A stretch of 64,000 nt of DNA, taken from assembly GCF_900109285.1 (NCBI RefSeq), contig NZ_FNZQ01000002.1, forward strand, positions 1 through 64,000. Reading direction: 5' to 3'. The DNA is from Jannaschia helgolandensis (GTDB lineage: Bacteria; Pseudomonadota; Alphaproteobacteria; Rhodobacterales; Rhodobacteraceae). Shown here one piece after another: positions 54,100 to 63,867 of this stretch. The notes beneath the pieces are model-generated. The model was not told the DNA's origin, did no database searches, and saw only the letters and a list, made by a program, of their open reading frames with translations. Both the position numbers and the translations under genes were made by a program. The first letter of the stretch is position 1; every line of letters starts with the position of its first letter.

Positions 54100-55494
54100 A
54101 TGGGCGACATCCTGATCACGGACGACGAGGCAGATATCCGCAGTCTCATCGCGGATATCCTTGAAGATGAAGGATATTCCTGTCGAAAAGTGGGTACGGC
54201 AGATCAGTGCATGAGCGCGATCGAGGACGAGGCGCCCAGCCTGATGATCCTGGATATCTGGCTCAAGGGCAGCGACATGGACGGGATCGACATTCTGAAA
54301 TCCGTGCGCCGCAGCCACCCGGATATTCCGATCATCATCATTTCGGGCCATGGCAACATCGAGATCGCGGTCGCCGCCATCAAGCAAGGGGCCTACGATT
54401 ACATCGAAAAACCCTTCAACATCGACCAGTTGATGGTTGTCGTGGGCCGGGCGATGGAAACCTCGCGTCTGCGCCGGGAGAACAGTGAGTTGCGACGCAA
54501 GGATGCATCGTCCGCCGAGATGATCGGCCAGTCCGTCGCCTACAAGGGTCTGGTGGCGCAGCTTAAAAAGGTCATGAACTCGAATGGGCGCGTCATGCTG
54601 ACCGGGCCTGCCGGTTCGGGCAAGGAGGTCGCCGCCCGTTACATTCACGCCAAGTCGAACCGCGCCTCGGCGCCGTTTGTCTCGGTCAGTTCCGCCTCGA
54701 TCGAACCGGACCGGATGGAGACCGTGCTGTTCGGTCGTGAAAGCCCGGAAAAAGGCGTTGAACCCGGTCTTCTGGAACAGGCGCATGAAGGCGTCATCTA
54801 TTTCGATGAAGTGGCCGATATGCCGCTTGGCACGCAGTCCAAGATCCTGCGGGTGCTGGTCGATCAGGCCTTCACACGGGTTGGCGGGACCGAGAAAGTC
54901 CGCGTTGACCTGCGGGTGATTTCATCGACCAACCGCGATCTGGATCATGAAATCCGCGCCGGTCGTTTCAGGGAAGAACTGTTTCATCGCCTCAATGTCG
55001 TCCCGATCCCGGTGCCCAGCCTGGAGGACCGCCGCGACGACATTCCCGTGCTGGCGGATCACTTCATCGCATCGCTGAACAAGGCGCAGGGCCTGCCGTT
55101 GCGGGAACTGGGCGAGGAGACCAAGGCCCTGCTGCAAACCATGCGCTGGCCCGGAAATGTCAGACAATTGCGCAACGTCATCGAGCGCGTGCTGATTCTG
55201 GGCGAGGGGACCGGCCCGATCGAGCCGACCGAACTGCCCAGTCCGAACAATGGCGGCGGCGATTCCGGCGACATGACACTATCGGGCAGCCTGGCGTCGG
55301 TGCCGCTGCGCGAGGCGCGCGAATTGTTCGAACGCCAATACCTGATGACGCAGATCAACCGTTTCGGTGGCAACATCAGCCGCACGGCAAGCTTCGTCGG
55401 GATGGAGCGCTCGGCGTTGCACCGCAAACTGAAGTCGCTGGGCGTGGTGACCAGCGCGCGCGGCGGATCACGGGTCGCGCGCGTCGACGACTAA
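54100..55494 (+). CDS. ntrX: Response regulator NtrX without GAFTGA loop
   Basis: A 464-residue regulator: receiver (DILITDDEADIRSLIADIL, LMILDIWLKGSDMDGID), AAA+ domain with a Walker A-like GPAGSGKEVAARYIH, and Walker B GVIYFDEVADMPL. Where the sigma54-contact loop should be the sequence reads LFGRESPEKGVEPGLLEQA, so GAFTGA is absent. The Fis-like C-terminus is GGNISRTASFVGMERSALHR. It lies 3 bases after ntrY. It probably acts as a repressor or sigma70-type regulator. Confidence 0.92.
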   Translation: MGDILITDDEADIRSLIADILEDEGYSCRKVGTADQCMSAIEDEAPSLMILDIWLKGSDMDGIDILKSVRRSHPDIPIIIISGHGNIEIAVAAIKQGAYDYIEKPFNIDQLMVVVGRAMETSRLRRENSELRRKDASSAEMIGQSVAYKGLVAQLKKVMNSNGRVMLTGPAGSGKEVAARYIHAKSNRASAPFVSVSSASIEPDRMETVLFGRESPEKGVEPGLLEQAHEGVIYFDEVADMPLGTQSKILRVLVDQAFTRVGGTEKVRVDLRVISSTNRDLDHEIRAGRFREELFHRLNVVPIPVPSLEDRRDDIPVLADHFIASLNKAQGLPLRELGEETKALLQTMRWPGNVRQLRNVIERVLILGEGTGPIEPTELPSPNNGGGDSGDMTLSGSLASVPLREARELFERQYLMTQINRFGGNISRTASFVGMERSALHRKLKSLGVVTSARGGSRVARVDD

Positions 55495-55504
55495 CAGCGG
55501 CGGA

Positions 55505-55933
55505 TCATCGGGCGGGCGCGGCAATCCGGCCATTCGCGACACACAGGCCGGTCGTGTCGAACGGCTGACTTTGCAGTTGCGTTGCAGTGCGGGCCTTGCA
55601 GACGGGCAGGCTGCGCTGATTGTACCCGCGCCCGGCCATGCAGGCCGACACCGCGCGGTCGCGCAAACCGGCATTGGCATCGCGGTTGAATACGTCCGAT
55701 CCGTTTTCGACACCGACGCAGATACCGCTGCGACAGCCACCCGCCCCGATGGTGACACGGGGCGAGGTGTCGATCCTGCGGTCAGCGGGAAAATCGCGAC
55801 GGGCCTTGGCGGCGCAACTAAGGTAATCCTGCTCGGCGGTCAGGGCTGGCGTTCCGGGTTTGAGCCAGACGGGCTGCGTGGGACCGGCCCCGCAAGCGCT
55901 CAGCGCGATCAGGATGGGTAACGTGTACTTCAT
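55505..55933 (-). CDS. Small Cys-rich lipoprotein
   Basis: A 142-residue exported protein. The signal is YTLPILIALSACGAG with a lipobox ending at C14, so it should be anchored as a lipoprotein. The mature part has six further cysteines (YLSCAAKARRDF, GAGGCRSGICVG, SACMAGRGY, LPVCKARTA, TGLCVANG) that may form three disulfides. I recognise no named family. It converges with ntrX, 10 bases away, and is divergent from trkA across the two palindromes. Confidence 0.75.
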   Translation of the reverse strand: MKYTLPILIALSACGAGPTQPVWLKPGTPALTAEQDYLSCAAKARRDFPADRRIDTSPRVTIGAGGCRSGICVGVENGSDVFNRDANAGLRDRAVSACMAGRGYNQRSLPVCKARTATQLQSQPFDTTGLCVANGRIAAPAR

Positions 55934-55986
55934 GGCTTCTTACCTAGCAGCCGCGACAAAGCTGGCAATCACTCGGGGCAGGCTTT

Positions 55987-56033
55987 CAAATGTCAGACAT
56001 TTGATTTCGACCTGTTGACCAAATGTCAGACAT
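55987..56033. promoter_or_regulatory. Two ATGTCAGACAT palindromes in the lipoprotein/trkA intergenic region
   Basis: CAAATGTCAGACATTTG (55987-56003) is a perfect 17-base inverted repeat. A second copy, CAAATGTCAGACATCTG, lies at 56020-56036. Centres are 33 bases apart, about three helical turns, so one dimer could sit on each on the same DNA face. They lie 77-123 bases before trkA and 54-103 from the divergent lipoprotein start. The form resembles GntR/FadR-type operators, but the binding protein is unknown. Confidence 0.6.
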
Positions 56034-56109
56034 CTGCTGGCCCCGTTGACCCGCACCGCCGGGCAGGCTTATCCATTGCCTTCTGTATCCGGGCCGCAAA
56101 GGGCGCACT

Positions 56110-57492
56110 ATGAAGGTCATCATCTGTGGCGCAGGGCAGGTCGGTTGGCAGATCGCGCGCCATCTGGCGGGTGAACGCAATGACGTCACCGTGGTCGACA
56201 ACAACCCCGAACTGGTGCGCCGGGCCACCGATACGCTGGACGTGCAGGGCATTACCGGCTTTGCCAGCTATCCGGACGTGTTGGAGCGGGCCGGGGCCGA
56301 GGACGCCGACATGCTGATCGCCGCGACCCATTCGGACGAGGTCAACATGGTGACCTGTCAGGTGGCGCATTCGATCTTTACCGTGCCGCGCAAGATCGCC
56401 CGCCTGCGGGCGCAATCCTACCTGTCGGCTGTGCGCGCGGATCTGTATCGCCGCGACCACCTGCCCATCGACGTCGTCATCAGCCCCGAGAGGGAGGTGG
56501 CGCAGGCCGCGCTGCGCCGCCTGCGCGCGCCCGCAGCCTTCGATGTCGAGGAATTCATGGACGGAAAGGTGCAATTCCTTGGTCTGCAACTTGATGAAGA
56601 CTGTCCGGTTCTGGACACACCGCTGCGGCAATTGTCTGAACTTTTCAGCACGTTACGTGCCGTTGTTGTGGGTGTGCGTCGGCAAAACCGGCGCCTGTTC
56701 GCGCCCGATCCCGGCGATCAGCTCAAGGCGGGCGATCAGGTCTATATCCTGACGCATTCCGACGATCTGAACCGCACGCAGGAGATTTTTGGCAAGAAGG
56801 TCCGCAAGCAGGAACGCGTCGTCATCATCGGCGGCGGCAATGTCGGCCTGGCCGTGGCCGAGGCGCTGGAGGCGGCCCCCGAACGCATCCGCGCCAAGAT
56901 GATCGAGCGGGACCGCAAATCCGCCGAGCGCGCGGCCGAAGCGCTGGAGCGGACGATCGTCCTGTCGGGCGACGGCCTGGACATCGATCTTCTGCGCGAA
57001 GCGAACATCGACCGTGCGGATGCCGTGCTGACGGTAACGGACGACGACAAGACCAATCTGCTGGCTGCCGTGCGCGCCAGGGCCGCGGGGTGTTCCAAGA
57101 CCATCGCGCTGATCAACGATCCGACGCTGGTGCCGCTTCTGGAACCGCTGGGTATCGACGCCTATGTGAATCCACGGCAGACGACCGTGTCGTCGATCCT
57201 GCGGCATGTTCGACATGGCCGGGTCCGCAACGTCTATTCCGTCGGCGATGCCGAGGCCGAGGTGATCGAGGCGCAGGTCTTGTCCACCTCGCCCATGACC
57301 GGTCGCATCATCAGCGAAATCGACTTTCCCGAAGGCGCATTGGTCGGCGCCATCCAGAAATCCGGCGGGCGCGTCATCCGGCCGGAAGGCAGCACCCGCA
57401 TCGAGGAGGGGGACGTGGTCGCGATCTTCGCATTGTCCTCCGACATCCCGGAAGTAGAGCGGCTGTTGCAGGTGCAGGTGGACTTCTTCTGA
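56110..57492 (+). CDS. trkA: Trk potassium channel regulatory subunit TrkA
   Basis: A 460-residue cytosolic ring protein made of two RCK halves. Each has an NAD-binding fold: MKVIICGAGQVGWQIARHLA and VVIIGGGNVGLAVAEALEAA. Each is followed by a TrkA-C domain (~140-220 and ~375-460). It gates TrkH by nucleotide binding. It lies downstream of ntrX as is usual here. Confidence 0.94.
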   Translation: MKVIICGAGQVGWQIARHLAGERNDVTVVDNNPELVRRATDTLDVQGITGFASYPDVLERAGAEDADMLIAATHSDEVNMVTCQVAHSIFTVPRKIARLRAQSYLSAVRADLYRRDHLPIDVVISPEREVAQAALRRLRAPAAFDVEEFMDGKVQFLGLQLDEDCPVLDTPLRQLSELFSTLRAVVVGVRRQNRRLFAPDPGDQLKAGDQVYILTHSDDLNRTQEIFGKKVRKQERVVIIGGGNVGLAVAEALEAAPERIRAKMIERDRKSAERAAEALERTIVLSGDGLDIDLLREANIDRADAVLTVTDDDKTNLLAAVRARAAGCSKTIALINDPTLVPLLEPLGIDAYVNPRQTTVSSILRHVRHGRVRNVYSVGDAEAEVIEAQVLSTSPMTGRIISEIDFPEGALVGAIQKSGGRVIRPEGSTRIEEGDVVAIFALSSDIPEVERLLQVQVDFF

Positions 57493-57566
57493 TGCGCCGG
57501 TTTCTGACGCCCCGCACCGTGACGGACCCGGACGGCAGCTTCACAGTGCGGACGCCGGCGCAGTGA
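57492..57566 (+). CDS. Possible 24-residue microprotein between trkA and trkH
   Basis: ATG 57492 shares its first base with the trkA stop (TGATG). The frame runs 24 codons and its TGA overlaps the GTG start of trkH (GTGA). The peptide is MRRFLTPRTVTDPDGS followed by eight residues ending PAQ. Perfect coupling on both sides hints that it either is made or only bridges ribosomes from trkA to trkH. No family known. Confidence 0.35.
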   Translation: MRRFLTPRTVTDPDGSFTVRTPAQ

Positions 57567-59083
57567 CCGGCATGTTCCGCCGCGTGCCGCTGATCGTCAA
57601 GCTCTCGGCGGTGTTTGCGGCGTCGATGTATATTCCGGCACTGCACGCACTGACCCTCAGGGCGCACCACGAGGCACAGGCCTTCTTCTATACCGGAACG
57701 CTTCTGCTGGCGCTGCTGGCGGCGATCGCCGTGGCGACGGCGCGCGACCGCTCGCGCAATGCGACGCGCAGCCATCTGATCGCGTTGCTGTCGGCTTTTA
57801 CCCTGCTGCCCCTGATGGCCGCGCTGCCGCTGGGCCGCATCGTCTCGAACACCCGCGCCATCAACCTCTATGTCGAAATGGTCGCCGCCATCACCACCAC
57901 CGGCGGCAGTCTGTTCTCGCCCGACCGCCTGTCGTCGACGGCGCATCTGTGGCGGGCAATGGTCGCATGGCAGGGCGGCATGATCGTATGGGTCGCGGCC
58001 ATCGCGATCCTGGCCCCTCTGAACCTGGGTGGCTTCGAAGTGGCCGAGGCGAACACGACGCGGCGCGCTGAAACCCGTTCCACCCGCGATCTGGCGCAGG
58101 CCATCGAGCCCGAATCGCGGGTCCGCAGGGCAGTGTCGACGCTGGTGCCGGTCTACGTCTCGCTGACGGTGATGCTATGGGGCATTCTCGTGATCGCGGG
58201 GGAAAACGGGACGACCGCCCTGATCCATGCCATGTCGACGATGTCGACATCGGGTATCACCGACGGCACCAAGATTTCAGGCAGCGGCGCGGGCTGGCCG
58301 GGCGAGGTGGCCGTGGCGGCCTTCCTGATCTTCGCGATCACCCGGCAGGCCTTCACGACGGACATGAACCGCGATCACATGCGCAATCTTGCCAATGACC
58401 GGGAGCTTCGGATCGCGGGCATGATCGTCGGCACGGTGACGGTCGTCCTGTTCGCCCGTCACTGGATCGGCGCCTACGAGGTGGGTCGCGCGGACGATGC
58501 GCGTGCCGCCGTCGGCGCGATCTGGGGGTCGGCCTTCACCGCGCTGTCCTTCCTGACGACAACCGGATTCGAAAGTGCGCAGTGGCAGGCGGCGCAGGCC
58601 TGGTCGGGTCTGGGCGCGCCTTCGGTCCTGTTGCTGGGTCTGACGATCTTCGGGGGCGGGGTCGCGACCACGGCGGGCGGTGTCAAGCTGCTGCGCATCT
58701 ATACGCTCTATGCGCAGGGCCGCCACGAGATGAACATGCTGGTCCATCCGCATTCCGTCGCGGGCAACAGCGGGGCTGTGCGCCGCATTCCCCCCGGCGG
58801 GATCGAGGCGGCCTGGGTGTTCTTCATGCTGTTCGCCACCTCCATCGCGGCCGTGACGCTGGCCCTGACACTGACCGGCCTCGATTTCGACGGCGCGCTC
58901 GCCCTGGCGGTGGCCTGTCTGACGACGACCGGACCGCTCGCCGAAATCGTGCTGGGCGGGCAGGGGGCGATGAATGCCCTGCCCGATATGGCCAAGATCG
59001 TCTCGGCCCTGGCCATGGTGCTGGGCCGCCTGGAAGCGCTTGCGTTTATCGCACTTCTGAACCCGGAATTCTGGCGCGATTGA
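57563..59083 (+). CDS. trkH: Trk potassium uptake channel TrkH
   Basis: A 506-residue membrane channel with ~12 hydrophobic segments and four pore loops, including AITTTGGSLFSPD, MSTMSTSGITDGT, FLTTTGFESA and ACLTTTGPLAEI. The repeated T-x-G-type selectivity motif is typical of TrkH. It imports potassium with TrkA. Start GTG 57563; an ATG three codons on (57572, MFRRVPLIVK) is an alternative. Confidence 0.92.
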   Translation: MTGMFRRVPLIVKLSAVFAASMYIPALHALTLRAHHEAQAFFYTGTLLLALLAAIAVATARDRSRNATRSHLIALLSAFTLLPLMAALPLGRIVSNTRAINLYVEMVAAITTTGGSLFSPDRLSSTAHLWRAMVAWQGGMIVWVAAIAILAPLNLGGFEVAEANTTRRAETRSTRDLAQAIEPESRVRRAVSTLVPVYVSLTVMLWGILVIAGENGTTALIHAMSTMSTSGITDGTKISGSGAGWPGEVAVAAFLIFAITRQAFTTDMNRDHMRNLANDRELRIAGMIVGTVTVVLFARHWIGAYEVGRADDARAAVGAIWGSAFTALSFLTTTGFESAQWQAAQAWSGLGAPSVLLLGLTIFGGGVATTAGGVKLLRIYTLYAQGRHEMNMLVHPHSVAGNSGAVRRIPPGGIEAAWVFFMLFATSIAAVTLALTLTGLDFDGALALAVACLTTTGPLAEIVLGGQGAMNALPDMAKIVSALAMVLGRLEALAFIALLNPEFWRD

Positions 59084-59254
59084 TCGACCGGGGACGTCCT
59101 GCGGTGGCGGCCCGACTGTCGTTTCGGCAACGCCCTGTCACGCCACGTCAGAATCCTGCGGATCAGGGGTGGAAACTTCATCGTGCCCGCCCCATAAAGT
59201 CCGGATTGTTAACTGACGCCCGAAAATGGGCGCGTGGGACAGGGACGGGCTGAC

Positions 59255-59509
59255 ATGGCATCGGACAAGCAGAACCTTCAGGACGCTTTTCTCAATCACG
59301 TCCGCAAGACGAAGGTGCCGGTGACGATCTTTCTGATCAACGGCGTCAAATTGCAGGGCGTTATCACTTGGTTCGACAACTTCTGCGTGTTGCTGCGCCG
59401 CGACGGCCAAAGCCAACTGGTCTACAAGCACGCGATTTCCACGGTGATGCCGGCGCAGCCGATCAGCCTTTACAACGGTGAGGAAGAAACCGCTGGCGAA
59501 CCCACCTGA
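59255..59509 (+). CDS. hfq: RNA chaperone Hfq
   Basis: An 84-residue Sm-like protein: [60 protein letters not shown]. It forms the hexamer that pairs small RNAs with messages. ATG 59255 gives the standard N-terminus. hflX starts inside its 3' end. Confidence 0.95.
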   Translation: MASDKQNLQDAFLNHVRKTKVPVTIFLINGVKLQGVITWFDNFCVLLRRDGQSQLVYKHAISTVMPAQPISLYNGEEETAGEPT

Positions 59510-60881
59510 CGTCACCCACTCGACCGAGGCTGTGCCGACGCGCGCCCTGGTCCTGCACCCCGACACCCGCGCTGGCGACCGCTCCGGTCGAACGCCACAA
59601 CACTCATTGGACGAATGCATCTCGCTGGCCCACGCCCTTCCGGGGCTGGACGTGGCGGGCGGAGACGTCGTGCGCCTGCCCAACCCGCATCCCGGCATGT
59701 TGTTCGGCAAGGGCAAGGTCGAGGAATTGCGCGCCCGGATCGAGGCCGACGAGATCGAGTTGATCCTGATCGACGGCACCGTCACGCCAGTACAGCAACG
59801 CAATCTGGAAAAGGCGTGGAAGGTCAAACTGCTGGACCGCACCGGCCTGATCCTCGAAATCTTCGCCGACCGGGCCGCCACCCGCGAAGGCGTGTTGCAG
59901 GTCGAACTGGCGGCGCTGACCTATCAGCGGACCCGTCTGGTGCGCGCCTGGACCCACCTGGAACGGCAGCGCGGTGGACTTGGCTTTGTAGGCGGGCCGG
60001 GCGAGACGCAGATCGAGGCCGACCGCCGCGCCATCGATGAGCAGATGACCAAGCTGCGGCGTCAGTTGGACAAGGTCGTGAAGACCCGCGAATTGCACCG
60101 TGCCGCGCGCGCCAAGGTGCCCTATCCGGTCGTCGCGCTGGTTGGCTATACCAACGCGGGCAAATCGACGCTGTTCAACCGCCTGACCGGGGCCGACGTG
60201 ATGGCCAGGGACATGCTGTTCGCGACGCTGGACCCGACGATGCGATCGGTCGACCTGCCGCATGATACCAAGGTGATTCTGTCGGACACGGTTGGGTTCA
60301 TCTCCGACCTTCCGACGCAACTGGTCGCCGCCTTCCGCGCCACGCTGGAGGAGGTGCTGGACGCCGACCTGATCGTGCATGTCCGCGACATTTCCCACCC
60401 CGAGACCGAGGTTCAGGCGCGGGACGTCGAAGCCATCCTTGAGGCGCTTGGCGTCGACGACGACATCACACGGCTGGAAATGTGGAACAAGGCCGACGCT
60501 CTGACATCCGACGATATGGCCGCGGCGGAAAATCTGGCCGCCCGGCGTGACGACGTCTATCTGGGGTCGGCACTGACGGGGCAGGGGCTGGATGCGCTTC
60601 TGGAGCGCATCGCCTCCGAGATGACGGCGGCCTTGAGCGAAATCACGCTGACGTTGCCCTTCGATGCCGGGAAGGCCCGCGCATGGTTGCACGAAGAAGG
60701 CGCCGTCCTGGAAGAAACGCAGGGCGAAGACGGCATTTACCTGTCCCTGCGATGGACTCACCGGCAGGCCACCCGCTTTGCCGCAGCCTTCCCTGAAGTC
60801 GCGCCCGAGGGCACCGGGACCGCCGAGACCGGCACCGATCCGGGCGCTGCTCCCGCCGCGTCAGAGCCGTGGCATCCCTGA
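59478..60881 (+). CDS. hflX: Ribosome-associated GTPase HflX
   Basis: A 467-residue GTPase: N-terminal HflX domain ([20 protein letters not shown]), linker [16 protein letters not shown], and G domain with [25 protein letters not shown] and NKAD. It rescues or splits stalled ribosomes under heat stress. GTG 59478 overlaps hfq by 32 bases. A start further in is possible because the first ~20 residues are not conserved. Confidence 0.92.
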   Translation: MRKKPLANPPDVTHSTEAVPTRALVLHPDTRAGDRSGRTPQHSLDECISLAHALPGLDVAGGDVVRLPNPHPGMLFGKGKVEELRARIEADEIELILIDGTVTPVQQRNLEKAWKVKLLDRTGLILEIFADRAATREGVLQVELAALTYQRTRLVRAWTHLERQRGGLGFVGGPGETQIEADRRAIDEQMTKLRRQLDKVVKTRELHRAARAKVPYPVVALVGYTNAGKSTLFNRLTGADVMARDMLFATLDPTMRSVDLPHDTKVILSDTVGFISDLPTQLVAAFRATLEEVLDADLIVHVRDISHPETEVQARDVEAILEALGVDDDITRLEMWNKADALTSDDMAAAENLAARRDDVYLGSALTGQGLDALLERIASEMTAALSEITLTLPFDAGKARAWLHEEGAVLEETQGEDGIYLSLRWTHRQATRFAAAFPEVAPEGTGTAETGTDPGAAPAASEPWHP

Positions 60882-60974
60882 GGGGTGACAGGTCCGACAG
60901 GGGCTGCTAATATTTCGCAACGGATCGGGCATCAGACTTCGACCGTCAGAGCAGACTTGGACAGGACACAACCC

Positions 60975-61532
60975 ATGACCGTATTTTCACGTCGTCGCTT
61001 CCTTGCGACGGCTTCCGCCCCGTTGGCGCTGGCCGCCTGCGGCAACGGCATCGGCAGCGATGGCGGTGACCGCATTGATGGTCGCGTCGATGCAGCCTTC
61101 AACTTTATGTATGCGACCCTGCCTGACACGCAGGTCCTGGCGGGCAAGGCCGCGGGCATCCTGATGATGCCGGTCGTGACCGAGGCCGGATTCGGCTTCG
61201 GCGGGGCGTATGGCCGCGGTGCGCTGCGCATCGACGACGTGACGGTGGATTACTATTCCACAACTGCCGCGTCCTTCGGATTGCAGATCGGCGGGCAGCA
61301 ATACAGCCACGCGCTGTTCTTCATGACGCAACCCGCGCTGGCCAATTTCCGCGCGTCGCAGGGTTGGACCGCCGGGGCGAACCTGGAATATGCCGTGTCC
61401 TCCAATGCGGGCAACCTGTCGACCGACACGACTGCACTGCTGACCCCGGTGATCGCCGTGGTGTTCGGACAGGCGGGTCTGCTGGCCGGTGCGACGCTGG
61501 AAGGCCAGAAATACACCCGGATCATTCCCTGA
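60975..61532 (+). CDS. Ysc84/SYLF-domain exported lipoprotein
   Basis: A 185-residue protein. The leader VFSRRRFLATASAPLALAAC has both a twin-arginine motif and a lipobox ending in C22, which suggests Tat export and lipid anchoring. The mature part has the SYLF pattern (FNFMYATLPDTQVLAGKAAG, MMPVVTEAGFGFGGAYGRGA, then a C-terminal AGANLEYAV). This is the Ysc84-related phosphoinositide-type lipid-binding fold seen in bacterial envelope proteins. ATG 60975. Confidence 0.8.
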   Translation: MTVFSRRRFLATASAPLALAACGNGIGSDGGDRIDGRVDAAFNFMYATLPDTQVLAGKAAGILMMPVVTEAGFGFGGAYGRGALRIDDVTVDYYSTTAASFGLQIGGQQYSHALFFMTQPALANFRASQGWTAGANLEYAVSSNAGNLSTDTTALLTPVIAVVFGQAGLLAGATLEGQKYTRIIP

Positions 61533-61540
61533 CAGACCGG

Positions 61541-61557
61541 CACCGGCTCCGCCGGTG
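61541..61557 (+). terminator. Hairpin after the Ysc84-type gene
   Basis: CACCGGC, 3-base loop, GCCGGTG, 8 bases after the stop. No T-run follows, so it may act as a Rho-assisted end or RNA stabiliser rather than an intrinsic terminator. Confidence 0.5.
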
Positions 61558-61681
61558 TCGACCATCAGGGGTGTCATTCCAGAAGAAGTGCGCGCAACAC
61601 AGCAGCCTGCGCCGATCGTATGACCCGCGTAATACCCGAATATGCACTGTCGCCATACATTGCGTTCACCGCGATTTCCCC

Positions 61682-61825
61682 TTGCGCCCGGACACCGCAC
61701 CCCCTAGACGCGACCCACTTCACAGGCGGGGGCGGGCCCTCGGGGGAGACATCCCCGAACGGTCCACCGGTTGAGCGTCATGCTCTGATCCCCCGCTCAG
61801 GTTCAAACCGGAAAGGATTAGAGAC
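61682..61825 (+). promoter_or_regulatory. Promoter candidate and leader of rpsB
   Basis: TTGCGC (61682-61687) and TAGACG (61705-61710), 17 bases apart, form a plausible strong promoter. The ~110-base leader has a stem TCGGGG/CCCCGA (about 61740-61757) and ends GGAAAGGA before the rpsB start. rpsB leaders are often the target of S2 autoregulation; that is inference. The remainder of 61558-61681 shows no gene. Confidence 0.45.
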
Positions 61826-62668
61826 ATGGCATTGCCTGATTTCTCCCTGCGTCAGCTGCTTGAAGCCGGCGTTCACTTTGGCCACCAGACCCAACGCTGG
61901 AACCCGCGCATGGGGCCGTACATCTACGGTGCCAAGAACGGCATCCACATCATGGATCTGACGCAGACCGTCCCGATGCTGGACCAGGCATTGCAGGTCG
62001 TGCGCGACACCGTCGCCCGTGGCGGGCGCATCCTGTTCGTCGGTACCAAGCGCCAGGCCCAGAAGCCCGTCGCCGACGCCGCCGAGCGTTGCGCGCAATA
62101 CTACATGAACCACCGCTGGCTGGGTGGCACGCTGACCAACTGGAAGACCGTGTCCAATTCGATCAACCGCCTGAAATCCATCGACGAATCGATGGAACAG
62201 GGGTTTGCCGGCCTGACCAAGAAAGAGCGTCTGGGCATGGAGCGGGACCAGACCAAATTGCAGGCGTCGCTTGGCGGCATCCGCGAAATGGGAGGACTGC
62301 CCGATCTGCTGTTCGTTATCGATGTGAACAAGGAAGATCTGGCCATTGCCGAAGCCAAGAAGCTGGGCATCCCGGTGGTTGCGGTCGTCGATACCAACTG
62401 CTCGCCCGATGGCGTCGACTATATCATTCCCGGCAACGACGATGCGGCGCGTGCCATCGGCCTGTACTGCGATCTGGTCGCCCGCGCCGCTCTGGATGGC
62501 ATGTCCGCACAGCTGGGCGCCGCCGGTGTAGACATCGGTGAGATGGACAACGTCGAAGAATCCGTCGATCCGGGCGAAGCCGTGGAACCCGATGTGGATG
62601 ATGCAGAGTCCGCGTCCGCACCCGAGGCCGAGAAAGCCCCCGCCAAGGAAGCCCCTGCCGAGGCGTAA
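61826..62668 (+). CDS. rpsB: Ribosomal protein S2
   Basis: A 280-residue 30S protein: [49 protein letters not shown], and [20 protein letters not shown]. An acidic Ala/Glu tail of ~40 residues is usual in this group. It forms an operon with tsf, 76 bases on. Confidence 0.96.
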   Translation: MALPDFSLRQLLEAGVHFGHQTQRWNPRMGPYIYGAKNGIHIMDLTQTVPMLDQALQVVRDTVARGGRILFVGTKRQAQKPVADAAERCAQYYMNHRWLGGTLTNWKTVSNSINRLKSIDESMEQGFAGLTKKERLGMERDQTKLQASLGGIREMGGLPDLLFVIDVNKEDLAIAEAKKLGIPVVAVVDTNCSPDGVDYIIPGNDDAARAIGLYCDLVARAALDGMSAQLGAAGVDIGEMDNVEESVDPGEAVEPDVDDAESASAPEAEKAPAKEAPAEA

Positions 62669-62744
62669 GCCCAGGGACATCAATCGGTTACGGGGCGCGG
62701 TCATCTAGGCCGCGCCCATCCCCATTTCTAAAGGAGACAGGATC

Positions 62745-63620
62745 ATGGCGATTACTGCTGCGATGGTGAAAGAACTGCGCGACACGACCGGCGCGGGCAT
62801 GATGGATGCCAAGAAGGCACTGACCGAAAACGACGGCAGCATGGAAGCTGCGGTCGACTGGCTACGGACCAAGGGTCTGGCCAAGGCTGCCAAGAAATCC
62901 GGCCGCACCGCCGCCGAAGGCCTTGTCGCCGTGGCCGTGGCCGACGGTATGGCCGTCGCCGTCGAAGTGAACTCCGAGACTGATTTCGTTGCCAAGAACG
63001 CCGACTTCCAGAAAATGGTGTCGGATATCGCCGAGGCCGCGCTGAAGGTCGACGATATCGACGCGCTGAAGGCCGCCGAGGTCGGTGGCAAGACCGTCGA
63101 ATCGATGGTCACCGACAAGATCGCCACCATCGGCGAGAATATGTCCGTGCGTCGCATGGCCAAGTTGTCCGGCGGGTCAGTCGTTTCCTATGTCCACAAC
63201 GCCGCGGCGCCGGGCATGGGCAAGATCGGTGTGCTGGTCGCGCTGTCGTCGTCGAACGACGCCTTTGGCAAGCAGGTCGCGATGCACGTCGCCGCGGCCA
63301 ATCCGGCATCGCTGTCTGAAGCGGACCTCGACGCGGCAATCGTCGACAAGGAGCGTCAGGTCCAGATCGACATCGCCCGCGAAAGCGGCAAGCCCGAGCA
63401 GGTCATCGAAAAGATGATCGAAGGCCGGATGAAGAAATACATGGCCGAAGTCACGCTGCTCAACCAGCAGTTCGTGGTGAACCCGGACGTGACCGTCGCC
63501 CAGGCCGCCAAGGACGCGGGCGTCGAAGTTACCGGCTATGTGCGTCTGGAAGTGGGCGAGGGCATCGAGAAGGTGGTCGAAGATTTCGCCGCCGAAGTCG
63601 CCGCAGTCGGCAAGAGCTGA
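62745..63620 (+). CDS. tsf: Elongation factor Ts
   Basis: A 291-residue nucleotide exchange factor for EF-Tu: [20 protein letters not shown] with the following [18 protein letters not shown] and [13 protein letters not shown], all diagnostic. ATG 62745 follows AAAGGAGA. A perfect hairpin follows the gene. Confidence 0.96.
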   Translation: MAITAAMVKELRDTTGAGMMDAKKALTENDGSMEAAVDWLRTKGLAKAAKKSGRTAAEGLVAVAVADGMAVAVEVNSETDFVAKNADFQKMVSDIAEAALKVDDIDALKAAEVGGKTVESMVTDKIATIGENMSVRRMAKLSGGSVVSYVHNAAAPGMGKIGVLVALSSSNDAFGKQVAMHVAAANPASLSEADLDAAIVDKERQVQIDIARESGKPEQVIEKMIEGRMKKYMAEVTLLNQQFVVNPDVTVAQAAKDAGVEVTGYVRLEVGEGIEKVVEDFAAEVAAVGKS

Positions 63621-63645
63621 TCTGTCTGCCATCACGATAATGGTG

Positions 63646-63672
63646 CGGCGCCAAGGGTGAACCTTGGCGCCG
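63646..63672 (+). terminator. Hairpin after tsf
   Basis: CGGCGCCAAGG, 5-base loop, CCTTGGCGCCG: an 11-base perfect stem, 26 bases after the tsf stop. The following T content is modest, but the stem strength supports a terminator. Confidence 0.75.
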
Positions 63673-63718
63673 ATTCCATTTCGGGGCTGTAGGGAAGAGA
63701 CTGTCCCCGAAGTGCTCG

Positions 63719-63742
63719 GTTCCGGGGGTAATTCCCCGGAAC
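63719..63742. repeat. Second hairpin after tsf
   Basis: GTTCCGGGG (63719-63727), 6-base loop, CCCCGGAAC (63734-63742). It may be a backup terminator. Between here and 63867 I see no gene. Confidence 0.5.
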
Positions 63743-63867
63743 CTCGCGGGTCCGAACTTCATCGGGCGGAGCGCAATGGCGGTTTAAGGGCACCGTCACA
63801 CCGCGTCCGAATAGTTCTTGGCGAAATTGCCATCACTCACAGAACACGTTCAGGATGTCATTTGCCT

